48,030 nt of DNA from Chlorobiota bacterium (GTDB lineage Bacteria; Bacteroidota; Bacteroidia; Bacteroidales; JAADGE01), in contig JAADGE010000045.1 in NCBI GenBank assembly GCA_013152535.1, positions 1 to 48,030 on the forward strand. The letters run 5' to 3'. The translations under genes were made by a program, and so were the position numbers. Position 1 is the first letter of the stretch. Each line of letters opens with the position of its first letter. The notes under the pieces are model-generated. The model was not told where the DNA came from and made no database searches. It saw nothing but the letters and a program-made list of their open reading frames with translations. Of the stretch, positions 16,466-24,240 are shown in pieces.

Positions 16466-18529
16466 ATGGATACGGAAAACAAATATTTTGACAGAGAACT
16501 CAGCTGGTTGTCTTTTAACCGTTTAGTACTTGAACAAACCAAAGATAAATCATTACCGCTTTTTGAACGTATTAAATTTTGTGCCATTTACGATTCAAAT
16601 TTAGATGAATTTTACAGAATTCGTGTAGCTTATTATCAAAGTTTAATTGAGATTCCTAAAAAAAGTATAAAAAAATTAGAATATTCTCCCAAGTCTGTTC
16701 TTTCAAATATTAAAAAAGAAGTAACAAAGCAATTAGCAGAATTTGAAAATATTTTCTATAATCAAATCATTCCGGAATTAGATGAAGCAGGAATCGAACT
16801 TTGGCAAAATCAACAATTAACAAATGAACATACTGAATTATTAAAAGAATATTTTTCAAAAGAAGTATTACCCGAAATACAACCCGTATTGCTGTCAAGT
16901 TCAGGAGCCGTAATGCCTTTTTTAAAAGATAATGTCATTTATTTGGCTATTAAAATTCATAAAAAAAACCGTCCCCCCGAATACAAATCAAATTATGCAG
17001 TCATACAAGTTCCTTCCGGAGTATTAGGACGCTTTGTTATGCTGCCGAACTTAAACGGTAAATTTTTATATATGTTTCTGGAAGATGTAATCAGGATGCA
17101 TCTTTATATGATTTTTCCGGGCTATCGTATCGAAAAAACATACAGCATTAAATTGTCCAGAAATGCCGATTTAATGATAGAAGATGAATTTTCGGGTAAC
17201 TTACTGAATAAACTTAAAAAAAGCCTGAAACAACGTAAAACAGGTATGCCTGCACGATTTATGTATGACAGACAAATGACCGATGATGTAAAAAATGTAT
17301 TACAACTCGCCTTTAATCTGTCGGAAAAAGATTTCTTTCCTGTCGGAAAGTATCTGAATTTCAGTGATTTATTCTTTTTTAAAAATCCCTTAAGTCCGAA
17401 ATATGAATTAAAACCTTTTAAACAATTAAATCATCCGGTAATTGATAAATACACTTCAATATTTGAAGCTGCAGATGAACAAGATTTATTACTTCATTTT
17501 CCGTATCAAACCTACGACTATGTATTACGTTTTTTTCATGAATCTGCAATTGACCCTGAAATTGATGAAATAAAAACAACCCAATACAGAGTTGCCACAA
17601 ATTCAGCTGTTGTTAATGCACTGATTGCTGCTGCAGGAAACGGAAAAGATGTAACGGTTTTTGTGGAAGTTAAAGCTCGATTTGACGAAGAAAATAATAT
17701 TGCTGTTGCCGATAAAATGAAAAAAGCAGGAATAAATGTGATAGCAAGTATTCCCGGGTTAAAAGTTCATGCTAAAGCTGCATTAGCCATAAAAAATTCG
17801 TCAAAAAAAGGGAAAAAGAAATCTTATGCTTTTTTAAGTACCGGAAATTTTAACGAAAAAACAGCAACTCAGTATGCCGATGAAGGTTTTTTTACTTCCG
17901 ATAAAAACATAACTAAAGATCTTGAAAAATTATTTATGTATCTTGAAAACCCGATAGAGACATTTAATTTTAAGCATGTTTTAGTTCCGGGTTTTAATAT
18001 GTTACCGGTTCTTAAGGAAAAAATTAAACGAGAAATAAGTTATGCTAAATCAGGAAAAAAAGCACAATTAATTTTTAAACTAAACGGTATCGGAGATAAA
18101 GAAATTATAGACTTGTTTTACGAAGCCGGAACACAAGGCGTTCAAACAGATATGATTATTCGAGGAATTTGTAAGCTCAGACCAAATATGCCTTTCAGCA
18201 AAAATATTAATATTACCCGAATTGTCGATCGCTTTTTAGAACATTCGAGAATTTATGTATTTTATAATTTGGGTAATTGGGAAGTCTATTTATCTTCATC
18301 GGATTTTTTAACGAGAAATTTAAGGCGAAGAATTGAAGTTGCGTTTCCGATATACGATAAAAGCCTTATAAATGAGATTATTACTATTTTAGAATTTCAA
18401 CTGAGAGATAATACTAAAGCTAAATTATTAGATAAAAATATTAATAATATTGATAAAAAAACAGGCAAAAAAAAATACCGTTCTCAGCAAGATATCTATA
18501 AGTATTTAGAGAAAAAATACAAAATATAA
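16466..18529 (+). CDS. ppk1: polyphosphate kinase 1
   Basis: 687 residues, the normal length of PPK1. It starts with the family signature FDRELSWLSFNRLVLEQ, and both catalytic histidines are present: H435 in GLKVHAKAALAI (autophosphorylated) and H593 in LEHSRIYVF. PPK1 makes polyphosphate from ATP reversibly at the inner membrane. Polyphosphate is linked to stress survival, biofilm growth and ion storage. It starts 7 bp after the channel gene, indicating coexpression with the channel and the Sia fusion. That link is a clue that the switch reports on energy, K+ or polyphosphate state. Five bases separate its stop from the convergent small gene. Confidence 0.97.
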   Translation: MDTENKYFDRELSWLSFNRLVLEQTKDKSLPLFERIKFCAIYDSNLDEFYRIRVAYYQSLIEIPKKSIKKLEYSPKSVLSNIKKEVTKQLAEFENIFYNQIIPELDEAGIELWQNQQLTNEHTELLKEYFSKEVLPEIQPVLLSSSGAVMPFLKDNVIYLAIKIHKKNRPPEYKSNYAVIQVPSGVLGRFVMLPNLNGKFLYMFLEDVIRMHLYMIFPGYRIEKTYSIKLSRNADLMIEDEFSGNLLNKLKKSLKQRKTGMPARFMYDRQMTDDVKNVLQLAFNLSEKDFFPVGKYLNFSDLFFFKNPLSPKYELKPFKQLNHPVIDKYTSIFEAADEQDLLLHFPYQTYDYVLRFFHESAIDPEIDEIKTTQYRVATNSAVVNALIAAAGNGKDVTVFVEVKARFDEENNIAVADKMKKAGINVIASIPGLKVHAKAALAIKNSSKKGKKKSYAFLSTGNFNEKTATQYADEGFFTSDKNITKDLEKLFMYLENPIETFNFKHVLVPGFNMLPVLKEKIKREISYAKSGKKAQLIFKLNGIGDKEIIDLFYEAGTQGVQTDMIIRGICKLRPNMPFSKNINITRIVDRFLEHSRIYVFYNLGNWEVYLSSSDFLTRNLRRRIEVAFPIYDKSLINEIITILEFQLRDNTKAKLLDKNINNIDKKTGKKKYRSQQDIYKYLEKKYKI

Positions 18530-18534
18530 CAAAA

Positions 18535-18999
18535 TTACAATTTTACCTTTTTAATAAAACCCAAAATACCTATAGCAATCAAATCCCGATTTAAAGTTTT
18601 TTCGTTTTTAAATCTGACAGAAACCTTATAAACATCTGATTTTTTACAGAGATAATCAAAATATTTTGTATGCGAAGGTCGTGTAATCACAAAATAAGGT
18701 TTTTTTTCGGTAAGAGTATCATTATACAATTTCATAATAATTTTAATGCCTTTGGTATAACTGCATAAAGAAAAACGATAAACAGTCCCGCGCATAAGAT
18801 ACAGATCCCATTCTTCTCCGTTCGGTTCATCAAGAGTTTTACGCTTAGACAAATTAACAGTAAAATCATTTAAAAAAGTAATGGAATCGCCGAAAACTTC
18901 TGCACATTTAAAAACAGAATTTCTTTCAAGTGTCTGAGAATGTATTTCAGAAGAAACCAGAAAAAATAAAAATATATATACAAACAAAAATCGTTTCAC
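18535..18999 (-). CDS. small secreted protein of unknown function
   Basis: 154 residues with an N-terminal signal peptide (about 1-22, ending SEIHSQ). I recognise no domain. The mature part has two cysteines in SLCSYTKG- and LCKKSD-type contexts and alternating beta-like segments (DVYKVSVRFKN). There is no lipobox or sorting domain. It is tail to tail with ppk1 and does not look cotranscribed with anything in the window. The upstream side opens on the 800-bp gene-free region. Confidence 0.62.
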   Translation of the reverse strand: MKRFLFVYIFLFFLVSSEIHSQTLERNSVFKCAEVFGDSITFLNDFTVNLSKRKTLDEPNGEEWDLYLMRGTVYRFSLCSYTKGIKIIMKLYNDTLTEKKPYFVITRPSHTKYFDYLCKKSDVYKVSVRFKNEKTLNRDLIAIGILGFIKKVKL

Positions 19000-19800
19000 T
19001 CAAAAAATTTAATATTTTAACAAAGTAAAAGTAAAATAATTAAAAAACACTCCAATAACAAAATATTTTATATTATTTATTAAGATTCTACATAAAAGCA
19101 TTGTTTACATTTGTAACTATATTAAAACAGGTGTAAATATCTCTCTTTTAAAATTTGTTAACTCTTTATTTATAAGTCTGATTATCTGCATTTTATAATA
19201 TACATATAAAGTATCAATTTATAATTTTTCTGAAAATTCGGTCATTCCATAAAATAATATAGTATAATTAATTGATATCCAGTCATTAATATATTTTATA
19301 TAAAGCTATTTACAAAGTAAAAATTATATAACCTTCATCCGATACCATTTCGCGTCAGAAGTTGTATTAATATTATCGTTAAATATATATTATATATGAT
19401 ACAACGGAAAATTTTGCGTTGTACAGTCATTTACTTAATAATATAACCGTTAATACAGAGAAAAGACCGATTCTGTCTCTTTCATATATATTTCAATCAT
19501 AATTTAGTGCTGTTATTGTTTGAGCTCCCTGTTGTAATATATGGATTTTCAGTCTTAAACAATATTAATAAAAAATATAATATATTTTAGTAATATACAT
19601 GTGTAACACATGATATGACACTTGTAACTATTAAATATTACTTTTGTAATTTATAAGTTTTTTAATATCTTTACTCTTGTAATACATAGTATATTTAGTT
19701 ATATTGCATAATATCAGTGTATTATGTTTCTAAAGTTTAGAGATATTTATTTTATTGTTATTATCTTATTTCTTGGTATTACATCTGTAACCATACAATA
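19000..19800. other. 800-bp gene-free, very AT-rich region with TGTAAY repeats
   Basis: No reading frame or RNA gene can be supported. The word TGTAAC or TGTAAT occurs at 19112, 19602, 19623, 19645, 19679 and 19786, denser towards the XRE gene at 19801. A perfect 15-bp palindrome lies at 19598-19612. This may be the operator region of the regulator, or a decayed remnant of lost genes. Confidence 0.5.
19598..19612. promoter_or_regulatory. 15-bp palindrome CATGTGTAACACATG, candidate operator
   Basis: A perfect inverted repeat around one central base (7+1+7), 188 bp upstream of an XRE regulator and inside the cluster of TGTAAY words. It contains one of those words. It is a candidate binding site for the regulator itself; no functional evidence is visible. 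Confidence 0.45.
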
Positions 19801-20247
19801 ATGAAAGATCGCATAAAAAAAATAATAGACTATGAGAATATTTCATACAGTAAATTTGCTGATATTGTAGGAATTCAACGTTCCGGGGTATCGCATTTAA
19901 TAAACGGCAGAAATAATCCGAGTTTGGAAGTTATTCAAAAAATATCAGAAGCATTCAATTATCTTGATACCGATTGGCTCCTACTTGGTAAAGGAAGTAT
20001 GTTTAAAAAAGATAAACAAAACATTCAAGGTAATTTATTTGCGGATATTGATGATAATCAGAATGATAACAATGTGAATAATAAACAAGCCGAAGATAAA
20101 GCGATTTCTGAGAAGAATCTGAACAATTTATCAGTTGAAACTAAAATATTAAATTCTCCGACACTTAAAAAACAAGATAAACAAATTGTAAAAATCGTAA
20201 TCTTTTGGTCTGACAAAACATTTTCGGATTATATTCCTGAGAATTAG
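19801..20247 (+). CDS. XRE-family helix-turn-helix regulator
   Basis: 148 residues with an N-terminal HTH (about 5-65; SYSKFADIVGIQRSGVSHL, then INGRNNPSLEVIQKI) and the DTDWLLLGKGSMF sequence typical of Bacteroidota XRE regulators. The rest is an Asn/Asp-rich linker (about 80-105) and a lysine-rich C-terminus without a sensor domain. It stands alone between the gene-free region and tilS. Autoregulation through the upstream repeats is likely but inferred. There are no phage genes nearby, so I do not read it as a prophage repressor. Confidence 0.85.
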   Translation: MKDRIKKIIDYENISYSKFADIVGIQRSGVSHLINGRNNPSLEVIQKISEAFNYLDTDWLLLGKGSMFKKDKQNIQGNLFADIDDNQNDNNVNNKQAEDKAISEKNLNNLSVETKILNSPTLKKQDKQIVKIVIFWSDKTFSDYIPEN

Positions 20248-20279
20248 AAAAATTACACAAAAAAAATAAAATAAGAAAG

Positions 20280-20310
20280 TTTCAATTTTTAAAACAAGTT
20301 TTTAACTTTG
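20280..20310 (+). promoter_or_regulatory. probable promoter of tilS, leaderless transcript
   Basis: TAACTTTG at 20303-20310 is a good -7 element, with TTTC at 20280-20283 exactly 19 bases upstream (one mismatch to TTTG). The tilS ATG at 20316 is only 5 bases beyond the -7 element, so transcription would start at or next to the start codon. Confidence 0.5.
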
Positions 20311-20315
20311 TATAG

Positions 20316-21647
20316 ATGCTGTCTGAACAAGTTGAAAAATATATTGTACAAAATCTTCTTTTTGAAAAGAGTGATAAAATTCTTGTTGCATTCAGCGGCG
20401 GTGCTGATTCTGTTGCACTTCTTCATATTTTAAAAAACTTAAATTTTACTGTTGCTGCGGCTCATGTTAATTTTAAATTAAGAGGAAAAGATTCGGATGA
20501 AGATGAATTATTCACTGAAGATTTTTGTTACAAACTTAATATTCAGTTATTTAAAATATCTTTTAATACAAAAAAAATTGCTGAAAAGAATAAACTTTCA
20601 ATTGAAGAAGCTGCACGAACACTACGTTATAATTGGTTTGGAGAAATGCGAATGCAACACAATTATAAATATACTGCAACAGGACATCATTTAGACGACC
20701 GAATTGAAACATTCTTTATTAATCTGACAAAAGGTACGGGAATTAAAGGTTTAAGAAGTATATTAGCAAAGAATAATGATATTGTAAGACCGCTCTTATT
20801 TACTTCAAAAGACGAAATTAAAAATTATTGCTCTGAAAATAAGCTTAATTACAGAACAGATTATTCAAATTTCGATACAAAATTTATCCGAAATAAATTC
20901 AGACATAAAGTATTACCTGTTTTCTCCGAAATTAATCCCAAATTTAAGGAAAGTATGCTGAAAAATTTTCGAATTTATTCCGAATTTGAAGATATTTATA
21001 AGCAATATATTGAAAATGAGACAAGAAACATCACAGAATTCAATGAAAAGCTGCTTTATATCAATATTAAGAGACTTTTAAGTGCTGCTGCTCCGGTAAG
21101 CTTATTATATGAAATAATACATCATTACGGCTTTAAATCAGCCCAGAATGAACATATTTTTAATAATATCAACAACTTACAAAGCGGTAAAATTTTCTTT
21201 TCCGGAACACATCGACTGTTGAAAGACAGAAATTTTTTGATAGTTGATAAAATACATATTCCTAAAAAAGAAGATATTTTTTTAATTGAAAAAGGGATAT
21301 ATTCAATTAATGAACCGCTGAATATTTCATTAAAGTTTTTAAAAAAATTACCGGACACATTAAAAACAGATAAAAAAACTGCTTTGATAAATACCGATAA
21401 ATTAACTTACCCTTTAAAAATTCGTAAATTTAAAACCGGGGATTACTTCTTCCCTTTCGGTATGAACGGGAAAAAATTATTAAGTGATTTTTTCACGGAT
21501 GAAAAAATAAATTTGTTTGAACAAGAGAAAATTTGGGTATTAACAAGTTCGAAAAACGAAATTATTTGGATTATAGGTTACAGAACAGATAATCGTTTCA
21601 GAATCGAATCAAATACCGAGAATATCCTTGAGATTAAACGGCTCTGA
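20316..21647 (+). CDS. tilS: tRNA(Ile)-lysidine synthase
   Basis: 443 residues. The PP-loop SGGADS (about 27-32, in LVAFSGGADSVALLHIL) binds ATP, and GHHLDDRIETFFINLTKGTGIKGL is the second conserved block of TilS. C-terminal TilS domains follow (about 215-440), including RKFKTGDYFFPFGMNGKKLLSDFF. The enzyme adds lysine to C34 of the CAU anticodon tRNA so that it reads AUA, an essential task in an AT-rich genome. Its end overlaps the convergent aroK by 39 bp. It is probably transcribed from its own promoter. Confidence 0.96.
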   Translation: MLSEQVEKYIVQNLLFEKSDKILVAFSGGADSVALLHILKNLNFTVAAAHVNFKLRGKDSDEDELFTEDFCYKLNIQLFKISFNTKKIAEKNKLSIEEAARTLRYNWFGEMRMQHNYKYTATGHHLDDRIETFFINLTKGTGIKGLRSILAKNNDIVRPLLFTSKDEIKNYCSENKLNYRTDYSNFDTKFIRNKFRHKVLPVFSEINPKFKESMLKNFRIYSEFEDIYKQYIENETRNITEFNEKLLYINIKRLLSAAAPVSLLYEIIHHYGFKSAQNEHIFNNINNLQSGKIFFSGTHRLLKDRNFLIVDKIHIPKKEDIFLIEKGIYSINEPLNISLKFLKKLPDTLKTDKKTALINTDKLTYPLKIRKFKTGDYFFPFGMNGKKLLSDFFTDEKINLFEQEKIWVLTSSKNEIIWIIGYRTDNRFRIESNTENILEIKRL

Positions 21648-22127
21648 ATTCAGAATATCAGAAACACCGCAATCAGCATTAACAATATATTTTGATTTTA
21701 GATAATACGGTTCTCTTTCGGTTAAAACAGATTGCAAATAATTTTTCAACTCATCTCCTTTTTTATTCTCCAACAAAGGACGATCTGTCAAAGATTTCAA
21801 TCGTTGAAATAAATTTTCAATACGTACATTCAAATAAACAGTTATTCCGGCATCATTCATCAATGTCATATTGTCTCTGAAACATGCTGTTCCTCCGCCT
21901 GTTGCGACAATAATATTGTGCTTTTCAAGTAAGCTTTTCAAAATTCTTCGTTCATAAATTCTGAAAGTGTTTTCACCCTCTGATTTAAAAATTTCAGAAA
22001 TACGTTTATGATATTTTTCTTCAATTAAAGCATCCGTATCGTAAAAATCAATTCCGTTAAGCAAAGCAAATTCTTTTGCAATTGTTGATTTTCCGCTTCC
22101 GGGCATACCTGTTAAAAAAATTCTCAT
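21609..22127 (-). CDS. aroK: shikimate kinase
   Basis: 172 residues from the ATG at 22125-22127. A longer reading frame up to 22172 exists, but it would run through the hairpin terminator of the upstream gene, and the family begins at MRIFLTGMPGSGKS, so the shorter start is right. The P-loop is G7-M-P-G-S-G-K-S14. DTDALIEEK and GGGTACF match the shikimate-binding and core motifs, and the LID region RPLLENKK is present. It phosphorylates shikimate in aromatic amino acid synthesis. Its 3' end overlaps tilS by 39 bp on the other strand. Confidence 0.94.
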   Translation of the reverse strand: MRIFLTGMPGSGKSTIAKEFALLNGIDFYDTDALIEEKYHKRISEIFKSEGENTFRIYERRILKSLLEKHNIIVATGGGTACFRDNMTLMNDAGITVYLNVRIENLFQRLKSLTDRPLLENKKGDELKNYLQSVLTEREPYYLKSKYIVNADCGVSDILNSEPFNLKDILGI

Positions 22128-22138
22128 AAGTGTAAAAA

Positions 22139-22165
22139 GAAACCCGTAAAAATATACGGGTTTTA
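22139..22165 (-). terminator. hairpin terminator of the T9SS cargo gene
   Basis: Arms 22140-22148 and 22155-22163 form a 9-bp perfect stem (AAACCCGTA / TACGGGTTT). Read on the minus strand, it follows the stop at 22194 by about 30 bases and runs into TTTCTTTTT. It sits just before the chosen aroK start. Confidence 0.75.
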
Positions 22166-22193
22166 TTATCAACTGTTTATAAATATACTTAAC

Positions 22194-24125
22194 TTACTTT
22201 TGAATAAAAACTTTTTTTGTTTGTGAAATTCCGTCTACTCCGGTCAGTTTCACAAAATAGGTTCCGCTCGCACCCGGAATATTAATAATGTTATAGCTTC
22301 CGTTAACATTTTTATCAATCACGGTTCGTCCTAAAACATCAAATATTTTTACATTGGCATCAATTAATTTATTCGATTTTATCGCAATATAGACCTTGTT
22401 TTCATTAGACCAAACATCAGATGAAAGTACGATATTATCATCCTGAGGGTTATCAATATTTGTTGACGTTGCTCCGAATAAATAAAATCTGTCTCTTACT
22501 TCTCCGGCATCGGAAGTAAATGTATATTCTGATCCGTCATATAATAATGTTTCGGTATTTTCGTATGTATCAATTAGTTTCACATCAGTTCCTGCATCAA
22601 ATACAACATCTTCGGCAGAAATAGTGTAAGTTCCGGCATTTGTACAAACAAATCCCAAAGGAATTGTTGTTTTTATTCTCTCCGGCGGTAATGAATTTAT
22701 GGCAAGAGGAGTTTCCGGATTCGCTATCAGCGAATAAATCATAACGGGCGGATTATTCGGAAACATTTTATACGCATCATAATCAGTATCAAAACTTTCG
22801 GCACTGCCGTCAATAAATCGAACAACTGTTTCATCAGAAAAATCACCGTCCGTTGTTTTAAGCTTAACGAATTGCGTTTGACCGTAATTTACTGCGTCTT
22901 TTGAATATTTGTACATTTGTTGGGTATTGTGTACTCTCGCTCCTGCCCCGATACTTACAGTCGGAGAAGAGGAAGTTGCTTTTAATGAGAAAGACTGCAT
23001 AGCTGGAATATATCTTGTCCCTCCGCTAACAACATTACTTCCGTCGTCAACTTGAGAACCGCCGAAATTATAATACATATAATTCCCGGCATCGCCGTCC
23101 CAATAATAAATAGTTTTATTAATATTTGAGCTTAAAGTTAATGCTTGACAATCCAAAGCACAGGGATACGGATTTCCGATAAGGTTCCAACCGTCAAAAT
23201 AATCTCCGGCACCGCCTGTATCATCATTTGGGGTATAAGACACTGCGGGAGAATAGCTTGCAGAATTATCCAAATCAGACGTACTCCCTCCGAAGTTTAC
23301 GTCTAATTCAAGTTCGTTGTATGTTATATAGCCGACAGCAGGGTTTAAGCCGACAGAACTTCCGTAAACGGCAACTTGAGTCCAGGCATTATATAAACCG
23401 TAAGTGGTGCTTGACCAATTACCGTAAGTTGTATTCGGCGGATCAACAGCAGCATCATAAGCTTCATTATAAGATAATAAATTGCCGTTAAAGGGATGCA
23501 AATTATTGGTATTATCAAATATATCATCATCTGCATTTGTAACCGGAACGCTGATATATTGCCATCTGCCGTTTGTTTCAAAATGACGGTCAACATACAA
23601 AGCTCCGGATCCGGTAACATTGCTTGCCGCACTTGTATTTGTAATTAACGAACCCGAGGGTGCTTCGCCGTCTGCCGGTGAAGACAGCCTGAAAGTTCCC
23701 GAACTGACATCTAAAATACCGTTTACGGTAGCTGCACTTCCGGCATCAACGGATACGGTTCCCGAAGTTTTATTTACGGTTAATTTTTCAAAATCGATAT
23801 AGGCATCCGGCGTTGCATTTAAAATATGCTGATCGGCTGTACCGGTAAATAAAACGGTTCCGTCAGTTCCTACATTTGTAAAAACATGCTGTCCGACATC
23901 GGTTACATTGTTTTCAAAATTACCTTCTATTTGTAATATACCGTTAAGGTCTATTTTACCGTAATTCGAACCGGATTCGCCGTTAAAATATCCGCCGCCG
24001 TTATTTACAACAACGTAAGTTCCGGAACTGATAGTTATTACAGCACCGTCATTAGTGATTCCCTGAGAGAATATCAGGCTTGTAAAAACTGTAATTAAGA
24101 TTGAAATTAATAATATTTTTTTCAT
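22194..24125 (-). CDS. T9SS cargo protein with C-terminal type A sorting domain
   Basis: 643 residues with a signal peptide (about 1-20) and a C-terminal T9SS sorting domain (about 565-643; VKIFDVLGRTVIDKN ... GTYFVKLTG ... KKVFIQK). It would be exported through the T9SS and released or anchored at the surface. The middle is Gly/Ser/Asp-rich beta structure, with WNLIGNPYPCALDC and a GRWQYISVPV segment common in Bacteroidota surface proteins of unknown role. No catalytic motif is visible, so it is probably structural or adhesive. It is monocistronic, with a terminator behind it and a triple repeat in front. Confidence 0.88.
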   Translation of the reverse strand: MKKILLISILITVFTSLIFSQGITNDGAVITISSGTYVVVNNGGGYFNGESGSNYGKIDLNGILQIEGNFENNVTDVGQHVFTNVGTDGTVLFTGTADQHILNATPDAYIDFEKLTVNKTSGTVSVDAGSAATVNGILDVSSGTFRLSSPADGEAPSGSLITNTSAASNVTGSGALYVDRHFETNGRWQYISVPVTNADDDIFDNTNNLHPFNGNLLSYNEAYDAAVDPPNTTYGNWSSTTYGLYNAWTQVAVYGSSVGLNPAVGYITYNELELDVNFGGSTSDLDNSASYSPAVSYTPNDDTGGAGDYFDGWNLIGNPYPCALDCQALTLSSNINKTIYYWDGDAGNYMYYNFGGSQVDDGSNVVSGGTRYIPAMQSFSLKATSSSPTVSIGAGARVHNTQQMYKYSKDAVNYGQTQFVKLKTTDGDFSDETVVRFIDGSAESFDTDYDAYKMFPNNPPVMIYSLIANPETPLAINSLPPERIKTTIPLGFVCTNAGTYTISAEDVVFDAGTDVKLIDTYENTETLLYDGSEYTFTSDAGEVRDRFYLFGATSTNIDNPQDDNIVLSSDVWSNENKVYIAIKSNKLIDANVKIFDVLGRTVIDKNVNGSYNIINIPGASGTYFVKLTGVDGISQTKKVFIQK

Positions 24126-24175
24126 ACGAATGATTTTTCAAAATACATCAATAAAATTACGCTTTTATATTTTAA

Positions 24176-24195
24176 TAATCAAGCTTTTTTGATTA
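24176..24195 (-). terminator. possible hairpin behind parC
   Basis: TAATCAA (24176-24182) and TTGATTA (24189-24195) form a 7-bp stem with a 6-base loop, 45 bases after the parC stop on the minus strand. No strong U tract follows, so termination here is uncertain. Confidence 0.35.
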
Positions 24196-24240
24196 AACCT
24201 GCGTTTTTTTATTTAAACCACCGAATATTTCGATTAAAAC
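24185..24240. repeat. three imperfect 19-20 bp direct repeats between parC and the T9SS gene
   Basis: Units at 24185-24203, 24204-24223 and 24224-24240 share the pattern T-rich, ATTAAACC-like, then CG (TTTGATTAAACCTGCG, TTATTTAAACCACCG, TTTCGATTAAAACTAC). The last one is at the end of parC. They could be an operator array for the T9SS gene or merely a short slippage product. Confidence 0.4.

Noticed and set aside
19801-20247. Prophage or mobile-element regulator
   Set aside because: No integrase, terminase, capsid, transposase or attachment repeats nearby; only an XRE domain with the form common in Bacteroidota chromosomes.
22128-22172. Longer aroK start adding 15 residues
   Set aside because: It would run through the hairpin terminator of the preceding gene, and the family begins just before the P-loop.
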